Source: an uncultured Clostridia bacterium (GTDB lineage: Bacteria > Bacillota > Clostridia > TANB77 > CAG-508). From it: DNA of 9,887 bases. Shown piece by piece: positions 1 through 7,399 of the stretch. Position 1 is the stretch's first letter. Each line of letters opens with the position of its first letter. The stretch spans positions 1 to 9,887 of the forward strand of contig CANQXC010000029.1 in assembly GCA_947627785.1 (NCBI GenBank). Direction: 5' to 3'. The notes under the pieces were generated by a model. It worked only from the letters and a program-made list of their open reading frames with translations, ran no database searches and was not told the DNA's origin. Position numbers and translations under genes: made by a program.

Positions 1-462
1 TACGTGTGACACTCGAAATTTTCTTTTTTCTTTTTTAAATTCATTTCCTGCTTTTTTTATAACACTACCATGCCATGTATTAATGTATATTGTATTTTTT
101 TTCTTAAATTTTAAACCTCTCTCCATTGAAGAATTTGTTATCCAATATTTTGCTTTTAAAGCAGTAATAAAAAATTTAATTGAATTGTTTTTTACAGTTT
201 CTACACCTAAACTTTTAACTTGTTGTGGATTATCTAAAGACCATATCAATTTATAACTATTATACTTGGGATTTTTTTTCATGTATTCATATATGGCTTT
301 TGGATTGTCATCATATTTCTTTCCACCAAAAGCATTAAATAGAATTAAATGTTCATCTATTTTTACAAATAATCCTATGAATTTTAAAACTGTTGAACCA
401 ATTACGTTATATATGTAATACAATATTCTATTGCTTTTTAACAGTAACTTTATTTTTTCCAT
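1..462 (-). CDS. CDP-glycerol glycerophosphotransferase-like protein (TagB/TagF family), 3' end cut by window edge
   Basis: I translated this open frame by hand: 154 residues with no stop before the left edge, so the C-terminal part is missing. The start ATG follows AGGGTGG with a 6-base spacer. After a basic, partly hydrophobic N-terminus (about 1-35), residues 41-61 contain the family signature LFNAFGGKKYDDNPKAI. Then come KLIWS (71-75), AKYWITNSS (104-112) and INTWHGS (127-133). The His of the TWHG motif (H131) matches a conserved active-site His of teichoic-acid polymerases such as TagF. The family transfers glycerol phosphate from CDP-glycerol onto a membrane-bound acceptor at the cytoplasmic face. 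In this operon it probably adds glycerol phosphate to the oligosaccharide repeat; wall teichoic acid priming or polymerisation is the alternative. The second half, with the other catalytic residues, is not visible, so the substrate cannot be judged. Family call is firm, exact role is inferred. Confidence 0.88.
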   Translation of the reverse strand, partial: MEKIKLLLKSNRILYYIYNVIGSTVLKFIGLFVKIDEHLILFNAFGGKKYDDNPKAIYEYMKKNPKYNSYKLIWSLDNPQQVKSLGVETVKNNSIKFFITALKAKYWITNSSMERGLKFKKKNTIYINTWHGSVIKKAGNEFKKEKRKFRVSHV

Positions 463-597
463 TTTATACCACCCTTTTATGATTTTTTCTATTAATTAAA
501 TAATATTTTATTTATCTTTTCGTTACTTGGTTATGTAACTTTTCCCACATATATACATTTTTTTCGTACAGAATAAGTACAACAGACATTTGCTCTG
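463..597 (-). other. 135-base spacer between flippase and glycerophosphotransferase genes
   Basis: This is the longest non-coding stretch in the window; the other gaps are at most 63 bases. Read on the minus strand it begins with a short inverted repeat at the flippase stop, then a GTAC...GTAC pair, then very A-rich sequence up to the AGGGTGG ribosome site of the next gene. A TTACAT box about 18 bases before TAAATA is the best promoter-like pair I can find, but such A/T-rich matches are expected by chance. There is no hairpin followed by a U-run, so no intrinsic terminator is supported. The last gene is most simply read through from upstream, with an own promoter possible. Confidence 0.4.
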
Positions 598-599
598 TT
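581..599 (-). repeat. Short inverted repeat overlapping the flippase stop codon
   Basis: AACAGA (581-586) and TCTGTT (594-599) form a perfect 6-bp stem with a 7-base loop. The stem includes two bases of the TAA stop of the flippase gene. In the transcript it is followed by UGUACUUAUUC rather than a run of U, so it does not look like an intrinsic terminator. It might protect the upstream message from 3' exonucleases, or be chance. Confidence 0.3.
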
Positions 600-2034
600 A
601 AATCTTTCTTGTCTGCAATTTTTTTAAGAATGGAACATATTTTATATTACTTAAAATATACTTATAGTTAAGTCCTAAATATATAATTGCACCAAGTAAT
701 ATTTGTATTGGAATTAAAATATATGTGCTATTTATAATGTTTTTCATTAATATAATAATTACAAACATAATTATTCCGTTTACTAAAAATTTTAACCAAT
801 CTCTCATATATTTCTTTATATTTAATTCTTTTCTAACAATATACGTCTGATACATCATAACTGATAATTCTGCTCCTATAGTTCCTATTGCAGCACCTAT
901 TCCTTGATAAATCGGTATTAAAATTATATTTATAATATAATTAACAATAGCTCCTATTATTACAGATATTATATAAGTTTTATCTTTTTCATTCGGTATT
1001 AAATATTGTGTTCTTATTATATTTGCCCATGATATAAATAAAATTGTAATTGCTAAATACTGTATAATAATTCCTGTTTGTTTAAATTCATTACCTAAAA
1101 ATATTGGAATAAAATTAGGAGCAACTGTTATTAATCCAAAACAAATTGGTATTGATAAAAAAGCCATAAATTGCATAGATTTATCTATATAATATTTTAC
1201 ATTATCTTTTTCACCTTTTGCTATCATATTAGATATTCTTGGTAACATTACTGTTCCTAATGCTGTTATAACACCTAAAGGTATATTAATTATTCTTTCT
1301 GCATATTCATAATATCCTACATTATTTATATTAGTCATATTGCCCAGCATAATTTTATCCATTATCTTATATATACTGACTGCAATAACTGGAATAAACA
1401 AAATAAAGTTAGGTTTTAAATGTTTTATTACATCTTTAAAATTAGGTCTTACAAAATTAACTTCTCTTTTAAGAAAAGGCCATAATAATATTTGACTTAA
1501 TAAATGACTTCCACTCATTAATATTGTGTATAAAATTAAATCTTTTTCTGTCTTTACAAATATAAATATAAATATAGTAGATAAAATACGGATTATTATA
1601 TTTCTAGTTACTGTTAGTTTAAACTTTTCTAATCCAAAGAAAAGCCAATTTATATCAAAACATGTTGATAATAAATATATCATCTGTATTAAAGCAAAAA
1701 TAAAATACTTCTGACCAAACGTGCATATATATACGATATAAATCATTAAAGTAAAAGCACTCATACATAATTGAAAAAAATATATAGAACAAAATTCTTT
1801 CGATAATTTTTCTTTGTTATCTCTACATTTAGCAATTGTACGATTACCATAATTATTAAGTCCTAACATTGCAAATAACGCAAAATATTGAACAATTGAG
1901 TATGTATACGAATAAATTCCATTTCCCTCTGCTCCAATCACTCTTGCTACATAAGGTGCTGTTACTAATGGCAATATTATTATTAATATTTGATAAATAA
2001 TATTATATGAAAAGTTCTTTTTTATGCTACTCAT
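598..2034 (-). CDS. wzx: Wzx-type oligosaccharide flippase (MOP/PST superfamily)
   Basis: This integral membrane protein is expected to flip the undecaprenyl-diphosphate-linked repeat unit across the cytoplasmic membrane. Its 478 residues match the usual 450-500 of the family and are hydrophobic throughout, consistent with about 12-14 helices. The N-terminus is diagnostic: a short basic start (SSIKKN), a first helix, then TAPYVARVIGAEGNGIYSY (25-43), followed by a helix and LGLNNYGNRTIAK (57-69). This pattern is typical of the polysaccharide_synt family. The C-terminus ends in a basic tail. AGGAG lies 5 bases before the ATG, so the start is secure. It follows the polymerase gene by 63 bases and precedes the glycerophosphotransferase, as expected in a Wzx/Wzy capsule cluster. 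Base composition is among the lowest here (about 17-18% G+C in sampled blocks). Substrate specificity cannot be read from the sequence. Confidence 0.93.
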   Translation of the reverse strand: MSSIKKNFSYNIIYQILIIILPLVTAPYVARVIGAEGNGIYSYTYSIVQYFALFAMLGLNNYGNRTIAKCRDNKEKLSKEFCSIYFFQLCMSAFTLMIYIVYICTFGQKYFIFALIQMIYLLSTCFDINWLFFGLEKFKLTVTRNIIIRILSTIFIFIFVKTEKDLILYTILMSGSHLLSQILLWPFLKREVNFVRPNFKDVIKHLKPNFILFIPVIAVSIYKIMDKIMLGNMTNINNVGYYEYAERIINIPLGVITALGTVMLPRISNMIAKGEKDNVKYYIDKSMQFMAFLSIPICFGLITVAPNFIPIFLGNEFKQTGIIIQYLAITILFISWANIIRTQYLIPNEKDKTYIISVIIGAIVNYIINIILIPIYQGIGAAIGTIGAELSVMMYQTYIVRKELNIKKYMRDWLKFLVNGIIMFVIIILMKNIINSTYILIPIQILLGAIIYLGLNYKYILSNIKYVPFLKKLQTRKI

Positions 2035-2097
2035 TATTTCTCCTATCTAAACATTAATAAGCAATTAATTTAAAATTCCTAAAAGTTTTATTCTCTA

Positions 2098-3282
2098 TCA
2101 ATTACTTAATAAATTTTCCGTTTTCTCTATTATTTTATTTTTTCTTTTATATTCTTCTGGAATCTTTTTTAAACTCATAATTATAAAAATCCAAAAATAC
2201 TGCCATTTAAAAGTGTATATGCTTAACATTAATGGAAAAATTCCCATTACCATAAACATAATTAAGATAACTTTATAATCTCCAATACTTTTATGGATTT
2301 TATAAACATATATGGAAGATAGTGTTAGAAAAACAAACATACCTATTACTCCATAACTTGTTAATATTTCTAAAAATATATTATGAGTATATATGCCATA
2401 TTTATTTTGAAATGAACCTATTCCATTACCCCATATAAAACTTTCTTGAAAATATTCTATGGCATTTTTCCAAATCTTATCTCTGCCAGATAGTCCATTA
2501 CTTACTCCTGAAAACATATTATACATTGATCTTATTGAATAGCTATATATGTCTTTTGACTGTAAATATTTAAATATTGTTAATAAAATTTTTTCTATAT
2601 TTATTAACAATATAAAACCAATACTAGTACACAAAAGACAAATAGCAATTTTTTTTATATTTAATTTTGTCATTATTAAATACAAAAGCACTTCGAGTGC
2701 AACTGCAACTAATATTGCTCCTCTATTACAAAAAAATAATATTTCCATAAATGCAACAATCTCAAAAACCAGATAAATATTCTTTTTTAGAATTTTTCTT
2801 CCTATACAACATCCACAAAAAGCAGGTAACATACAAGTTAGTCCAAAGCTCATATAATCTATAAAAAATTGAAAATCATTAAATGGTTCTAAACAATAAA
2901 TCAGTATTACCAATATAGATAGATTTGCATAATATTTTAAAAATTCCCTATAATTCTTTATATTAATAAATAGATACATTGATATTACCCCATATATAAA
3001 GAATTCATATAAATATTCTTCCGTATATATATTATTATTATGAATCATTGTCATCAAAAATAATAATACCACTATAACAATTACAGCTATAAAATTTTTA
3101 TTAATTAATAACTTTTTTTTCTTTAATTTTATATTATATAATAAAGATATTAATACTATGATAAAAGTAGCTACAAACAAAATTACAGTTGAATAATTTA
3201 CAAAATATATTGTCAAAAATTTGCAAATTGTAAATACAAATAAATATAGTGCGCATAAAAATTCATTTAGATTTTTTTTCAT
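2098..3282 (-). CDS. wzy: Wzy-type polysaccharide polymerase (O-antigen polymerase/ligase-like)
   Basis: This polytopic membrane protein probably joins flipped repeat units into the polymer on the outer face of the membrane. With the chosen start it has 394 residues and about 10-12 hydrophobic segments. The conserved C-terminal half carries NRGA (186-189), then a large extracytoplasmic loop with SGRDKIW (265-271), GNGIGSF (285-291) and THNIFLEIL (299-307), followed by GVIG (311-314). This order is the hallmark of the Wzy_C/O-antigen ligase family. A longer reading begins at 3312 and overlaps the upstream GT2 stop as ATGA, but it has no ribosome site and adds a polar decapeptide. The internal ATG at 3282 is preceded by GGAGG and begins MKKNLNEFL before the first helix, so I prefer it. 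Wzy sequences diverge rapidly, so the family, not the linkage, is what can be assigned. Confidence 0.9.
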   Translation of the reverse strand: MKKNLNEFLCALYLFVFTICKFLTIYFVNYSTVILFVATFIIVLISLLYNIKLKKKKLLINKNFIAVIVIVVLLFLMTMIHNNNIYTEEYLYEFFIYGVISMYLFINIKNYREFLKYYANLSILVILIYCLEPFNDFQFFIDYMSFGLTCMLPAFCGCCIGRKILKKNIYLVFEIVAFMEILFFCNRGAILVAVALEVLLYLIMTKLNIKKIAICLLCTSIGFILLINIEKILLTIFKYLQSKDIYSYSIRSMYNMFSGVSNGLSGRDKIWKNAIEYFQESFIWGNGIGSFQNKYGIYTHNIFLEILTSYGVIGMFVFLTLSSIYVYKIHKSIGDYKVILIMFMVMGIFPLMLSIYTFKWQYFWIFIIMSLKKIPEEYKRKNKIIEKTENLLSN

Positions 3283-3286
3283 GAAT

Positions 3287-3291
3287 CCTCC
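3287..3291 (-). promoter_or_regulatory. Ribosome binding site that decides the wzy start
   Basis: GGAGG on the minus strand ends 4 bases before the ATG at 3282. No comparable purine-rich site precedes the alternative ATG at 3312, which could only be reached by coupling to the end of the GT2 gene. Confidence 0.65.
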
Positions 3292-3308
3292 ATTATAACA
3301 TTTTATTT

Positions 3309-4238
3309 TCATTTATTAGTAGCAATATAATAACCATTCTGTGATATTTTTAAAATTTTACAAATAGTATATTTAACCATATAATATGAAAAAAATATAT
3401 TGTATCTAAATAAATAAACAATTATCCTATTTATAAAATTTTTATATTGTTTATTAGCTAAATATGATAATACAATTCCCATACTTCTATATGCATAAAT
3501 TCTTGTTTTGAAAAAAAATTTGTCTTTTTTGTGTTTTTGAATAACATAATCAAAGAAATTTAATAAGTATAACATATCGTCTTCGTTTTTTTGTGGATTT
3601 GAAGCATTTGACCTGTCTGATAAATCAGTTTCACATAACACCTCGTCTATATATCCTATCTTATATCCTTTATCAAAAAACTTTAATAAGAATGCAGCTT
3701 CTTGATTTCTAGAAAAACTTTCCTCCCAACCACCACATTTCACTGCTGCGCCCTTTTTCATTAAAAACATAAATGTTATAACTAAGTATTGTCCCGATAA
3801 AATTTCAAAAGTTAAATCTCCATGTTTTCTAGGTCTATGTTCAAAATTTTTTACCTTTCTTGCACAATAAACAGCATCATATTCTATATTTTTTTCTAAA
3901 TATTCAACCTGCTTTTGTATTTTTTCTTTATAATAAATATCATCATCATCTAGAAATCCAATATATTCTCCTCTTGAATTCTTTATCCCTGTATTTCTCG
4001 CAACTGCTCCGTTCATATTTTTACTATGTTTTATATACTTTACTTTATGATTTTCTTTATATTTTTTCATTACTATTTCTGTATCTCTTCTATATTGAGT
4101 ATTCTCATTATTATCATCAACAACTATTATTTCAACATTTTTGTAAGTTTGATTTAGGACACTATCTATTGCTCTTGACAACATATTGCTTCTCTTATAT
4201 GTAGGTATAATAATACTAACTAATGGTTCGTTCTTCAT
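3309..4238 (-). CDS. Family 2 glycosyltransferase (GT-A fold)
   Basis: Predicted cytoplasmic, membrane-associated inverting glycosyltransferase that adds one sugar from a nucleotide-sugar donor to the lipid-linked oligosaccharide. The N-terminal GT-A domain is textbook: VSIIIPTYKR (7-16), SVLNQTY (26-32), IVVDDNN (38-44, nucleotide binding), ARNTGI (80-85) and GFLDDDD (94-100), which holds the metal-binding DXD. The acceptor half is less conserved and includes GGWEE (about residues 178-182), followed by an aromatic, basic C-terminus (about 245-309) that may sit on the membrane. At 309 residues it is normal for the family. Its ATG overlaps the TGA of the preceding GT2 gene as ATGA, so the two are probably translationally coupled; a purine-rich AAGGAA lies about 12 bases upstream. 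Donor and acceptor sugars cannot be assigned. Confidence 0.92.
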   Translation of the reverse strand: MKNEPLVSIIIPTYKRSNMLSRAIDSVLNQTYKNVEIIVVDDNNENTQYRRDTEIVMKKYKENHKVKYIKHSKNMNGAVARNTGIKNSRGEYIGFLDDDDIYYKEKIQKQVEYLEKNIEYDAVYCARKVKNFEHRPRKHGDLTFEILSGQYLVITFMFLMKKGAAVKCGGWEESFSRNQEAAFLLKFFDKGYKIGYIDEVLCETDLSDRSNASNPQKNEDDMLYLLNFFDYVIQKHKKDKFFFKTRIYAYRSMGIVLSYLANKQYKNFINRIIVYLFRYNIFFSYYMVKYTICKILKISQNGYYIATNK

Positions 4239-5014
4239 AATTCTTTCGTTCCTTTTAACATATATTTTAGAGCATCTTTCATGCCTATCTCATCATTTAA
4301 AATTTTCCTATGTCTTACTAAAAATTGTATACTCATGATTCCTGCTAACTTTCCAAATAAGCACTTAAATAGAACACCTCTGTCAAAGAAAAACTTTTCA
4401 TTGTACCCATTAAAACAAGTTGATTTTCTTTCACATATATATCCTATATTTTTATTACTAACAAATACTCTAAGACCCTTTTTTAATGCTTCTAAAATAA
4501 ATATACTATCTTCTCCACATGAATATTTTGCTCCTCCTCCAAATAGCAATGAAAAATAAATGTTTTTTTCTCTTATCTTATTTAATCTAAATGCATATCT
4601 AGCTGTTCCGTATCTTAAACAATTATACATGTGAATTCTTTTGCTTTTTTTTATATAAATTCTTTCTTTCTCTTTATTCTTCTTTTCTAAGTTAAACACT
4701 ATCATGTCCGCTTTAGGATTATTCTCGAATTCTTGAATTATTATTTTTTCATAATCATCTACATATTCTATATCATCATCTGCCATTAAAACAATGTCTG
4801 CATTGGCTCTCATTAATGCATTATTTCTATTAAGTCCAACACCTCTTTCATTAAAATTATATACTTTTATTTTATTATAACCTTGTATTATTTCTTCATA
4901 TTCATTTTTATCACACTGATTAGCTATAATTGCATCCGTTCTTATATTCATATTTTTTACTAATTTACTTACATTTTTTTGTTCTAATGCTGCAACTAAT
5001 ACTTGCATTTTCAT
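4235..5014 (-). CDS. Family 2-like glycosyltransferase, divergent N-terminus
   Basis: A 259-residue protein with a GT-A-type core. It starts MKMQVLVAAL rather than the usual VSIIIPTYN, then has IIANQCDKN (29-37) in the nucleotide-binding region. GLNRNNAL (60-67) corresponds to the common R-N-x-G/A segment. LMADDDIEY (76-84) is the metal-binding DXD, and GEDSIF (167-172) matches the ED motif that supplies the catalytic base in many GT2 enzymes. A GGG stretch (159-161) precedes it. Known GT2 chemistry implies addition of one sugar to the growing lipid-linked repeat at the inner membrane face. AAGGAG lies 8 bases before the first ATG, which favours that start over Met3. It ends in an ATGA overlap with the next GT2. 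Cys residues are relatively frequent (34, 132, 166, 194, 200, 218). The substrate is unknown. Confidence 0.85.
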   Translation of the reverse strand: MKMQVLVAALEQKNVSKLVKNMNIRTDAIIANQCDKNEYEEIIQGYNKIKVYNFNERGVGLNRNNALMRANADIVLMADDDIEYVDDYEKIIIQEFENNPKADMIVFNLEKKNKEKERIYIKKSKRIHMYNCLRYGTARYAFRLNKIREKNIYFSLLFGGGAKYSCGEDSIFILEALKKGLRVFVSNKNIGYICERKSTCFNGYNEKFFFDRGVLFKCLFGKLAGIMSIQFLVRHRKILNDEIGMKDALKYMLKGTKEL

Positions 5015-5041
5015 TTTATTTTCTCCTTATATAATTCATTT

Positions 5042-6241
5042 TTAGTCTTCTATTATTAACTTGATAATCTTTTTGTATGTTTTGTTTCTGTCAAATTTTT
5101 CCTCCGCTAATTTCCTATTATTTTTCCCTAGTTTTTCCCTTAAAACTTTATCTAAATATAATAATTTTATTTTTTCTGCTACATCTTTTGGCTTTCCATT
5201 TTTGCAATTAAATCCTATCTTATAATTTTCTACTAAGTTTCTATACTCTTTGCATTCTTGCGTGTTAATTACAGGTAATCCTGCTGCAGCATAATCTCCT
5301 ACTTTGTTTATAATACTTTGCGCAGCATTATGTACTATTGGATTTACTGCTATATCACAAGAACACAATAAACCAACCATTTTAGGATATTCAATTCTAC
5401 CAGTAAATTCACAATTAATGCCTTTTTTCAAAGCATACATTTCAAAATATTCTTTTAAAGGTCCACCACCTATAACTACAAATTTTATATTTTTTATCCC
5501 TTTTTCATTTAAAATTCTAATCGCATCTATTATGCATTTTAAATCATAACTATGACCTAATGTTCCTACATAGGATAACCTAATCAAATTATCTTCATAT
5601 ATTTTTTTATTTTTTTCTTTACATTCATCAAAATATTTTAATTCTGTTCCTAAGAAAACGCTTAATTTATTTTTATATTTTTTATTAACTTTAGTAGCTC
5701 TTTTCATATATGTATCAGATACAGCAACTATGTCATCAGCTTGTCTATATATAGAATTTGCTTTTTTTTTCATTGGATAAAAAATTACATCACTAATAAT
5801 TGGTATATTAAATATCATTTTAAATGCTTCTGGCCACAAATCTTGAATATCTATAATAAATCTTATATTGTTTTTCTTAGCATATTGGACAGACACTTTT
5901 GCTACATCTAAAGATGGTACAGCACAGTAAATAACATCTGGTTTATAATCTAAGTCAAATAAATATTTTTTTAAATTTTTAGACATTATATAATGGCTGT
6001 AAAATCTTTTTATAGATACATTTTTTTTATATCCTGGCTCATATATAGTAGTAACTTTATAGTTCAATTCTTCTAATTTTTCTTCATCAGTATTCCTCTG
6101 TTTTTTATTTTTATGGCTAAAACTAGAGGTTATCAGTTCCACTTTATTATTCCCTCCCAATATATTCGCTATATAATTGAATCTATTATTATCTTTTTCA
6201 TTAGGTATTCCTGTGAAATGTGCTATTATTAATATTTTCAT
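5042..6241 (-). CDS. Family 4 glycosyltransferase (GT-B fold, WbuB-like group)
   Basis: A 399-residue two-domain GT-B enzyme, expected to transfer a sugar with retention to the lipid-linked oligosaccharide. The N-terminal domain begins MKILIIAHFTGIPNEKDNNR and carries DIQDLWPE (131-138), common in capsule GT4 enzymes. IVAVSDTY (171-178) leads into the linker. The C-terminal donor-binding domain shows YVGTLG (224-229), VVIGGGP (255-261), FTGRI (279-283) and INKVGDYAAAGLPV (311-324). By my alignment the canonical E-x7-E positions are Q308 and D316, a variation seen in enzymes with the KVGDYAAAG pattern. AGGGGGA lies about 5 bases before the ATG. Gaps are 48 bases upstream and 27 downstream, consistent with one operon. 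The sequence resembles enzymes that act early in repeat assembly, possibly adding the second sugar, but that position is an inference. Confidence 0.9.
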   Translation of the reverse strand: MKILIIAHFTGIPNEKDNNRFNYIANILGGNNKVELITSSFSHKNKKQRNTDEEKLEELNYKVTTIYEPGYKKNVSIKRFYSHYIMSKNLKKYLFDLDYKPDVIYCAVPSLDVAKVSVQYAKKNNIRFIIDIQDLWPEAFKMIFNIPIISDVIFYPMKKKANSIYRQADDIVAVSDTYMKRATKVNKKYKNKLSVFLGTELKYFDECKEKNKKIYEDNLIRLSYVGTLGHSYDLKCIIDAIRILNEKGIKNIKFVVIGGGPLKEYFEMYALKKGINCEFTGRIEYPKMVGLLCSCDIAVNPIVHNAAQSIINKVGDYAAAGLPVINTQECKEYRNLVENYKIGFNCKNGKPKDVAEKIKLLYLDKVLREKLGKNNRKLAEEKFDRNKTYKKIIKLIIED

Positions 6242-6289
6242 CTTTTTCCCCCTAAATTAATTTACTCTCTGTTATCTTTCAAATTATTG

Positions 6290-7354
6290 TTATTCCTGAT
6301 TGCTCCTATACAATGGAAAGAAACCAGAATTATCATTAAATTTTTCATCTACTTTTCTTATTTCTACTAACTTTTCATATATATCTGAATTCCATATTTT
6401 TTTACCTATATAGAAATTTAGTTCTCCATTTTTGTTAAATGCTTTTTTAAATGTTAATAATGGACTTTGATCTCCTCCATAACCACCACCTAAATGAAAT
6501 TTTTTATATTCTTTCTTTTGCATATCTACTGCAATTTTATATAGTGTTAAATTATTTGCTCCCAAATTCATATAAGCAGAATCTGTCCCACTCAAATGAT
6601 AATGAACATTGTTTCCACAAAATATTACTAATATTGAATTAATTGGTTTATCAGCTAAATACGTTGTATAAATTGTTGCATATTCCTTTAAGTTATTATA
6701 TATACTTTCATAAAAATCAGGTTTAAAGAAATAATATTCTTCTGCATTATCCCTTTTCATTGTTTCAATATATAGCTTTACAAATTCTTTAAACATCTTT
6801 TCATCATATCCTGTTTTTACTATTAATCCATTTTTCTCAGCTTTTCTTATTTTATTTCTACATTTACTTTCCATATCATTCCAAATTTGTTCTTCACTTT
6901 CAAGTTTTATATATACGGTTTTTGCAATATTTATAATTTCGTAATCTGTATCTCTATATAACTCATAATTATCAGTTAGTGGATTTAGTCTCACAAATTC
7001 AGAAATTATATTATTTTCTTTACAATATTTGTAAAATTCATTAAAATAATATTTTAATAATTCATCGTCTTTGTTTCCAACAATATCCACTCCACCATAA
7101 CCATAAGGTGTTGATATATCAAAATATGTATTCTCTGTTAAGATTTGTTTAAATTGTTTTTCTGATGAAATATCTCTCTTTAGACACACATTAAAAACAT
7201 AATTATCTTTATGTTTTGCATAGACTAAAAATGGTTCTCCATCTCCATTTTTATAAAACGCATCTATATATTCCCATTGATAATATATTTCTTTGTCTTT
7301 TGCTATTCTTTTCCATTCACCTTTATTTGAAAAATCTACTACATTGAATTCCAT
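6290..7354 (-). CDS. FemAB/GNAT-fold acyl- or aminoacyltransferase
   Basis: A 354-residue soluble protein with the double-GNAT architecture of FemABX and GNAT_6-type transferases. Visible features are WEYIDAF near 27-33, TPYGYGG (82-88), CRNKIRKAEKNGL (165-177, the usual basic R-x-x-I-R-K-A-x-x-x-G segment), HYHLSGTD (251-258), FHLGGGYGG (286-294) and FKKAFN (302-307). Classical FemABX proteins add amino acids from aminoacyl-tRNA to the lipid II peptide; related proteins in polysaccharide loci are thought to acylate sugars. No peptidoglycan gene is visible here, so I infer modification of an amino sugar of the repeat. Aminoacyl versus acyl-CoA donor cannot be decided by eye. AGGAAG lies 5 bases before the ATG. 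It sits 45 bases after the epimerase gene, whose product could make the sugar it modifies. Peptidoglycan bridge synthesis remains the alternative. Confidence 0.82.
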   Translation of the reverse strand: MEFNVVDFSNKGEWKRIAKDKEIYYQWEYIDAFYKNGDGEPFLVYAKHKDNYVFNVCLKRDISSEKQFKQILTENTYFDISTPYGYGGVDIVGNKDDELLKYYFNEFYKYCKENNIISEFVRLNPLTDNYELYRDTDYEIINIAKTVYIKLESEEQIWNDMESKCRNKIRKAEKNGLIVKTGYDEKMFKEFVKLYIETMKRDNAEEYYFFKPDFYESIYNNLKEYATIYTTYLADKPINSILVIFCGNNVHYHLSGTDSAYMNLGANNLTLYKIAVDMQKKEYKKFHLGGGYGGDQSPLLTFKKAFNKNGELNFYIGKKIWNSDIYEKLVEIRKVDEKFNDNSGFFPLYRSNQE

Positions 7355-7399
7355 TATGTCTTCCTGCTTTCTTAATTTTTTTAACTTTTTATTTATAAC

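Noticed and set aside
463..540. TTACAT and TAAATA as a promoter for the glycerophosphotransferase gene
   Set aside because: Both boxes are imperfect and many equal matches occur in this A/T-rich DNA, so I do not list it as a promoter.
571..597. Possible intrinsic terminator after the flippase gene
   Set aside because: The short stems are followed by mixed or A-rich sequence in the transcript, not by a U-run, and the stems are weak.
2035..2097. ATTAAT...ATTAAT inverted repeat between the polymerase and flippase genes
   Set aside because: The arms are six A/T pairs only, self-complementary and expected by chance at this composition; no U-run or other element accompanies them.
1526..5549. Several plus-strand open frames of 62-114 codons inside the minus-strand genes
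   Set aside because: They lie wholly opposite well-supported genes, give low-complexity I/F/L/Y/H-rich products with no recognisable domain, and have no supporting context; they are shadows of the coding strand in AT-rich DNA.
6451..6642. Plus-strand frame of 63 codons opposite the FemAB-like gene
   Set aside because: It is antisense to a complete conserved gene and its product shows no motif.
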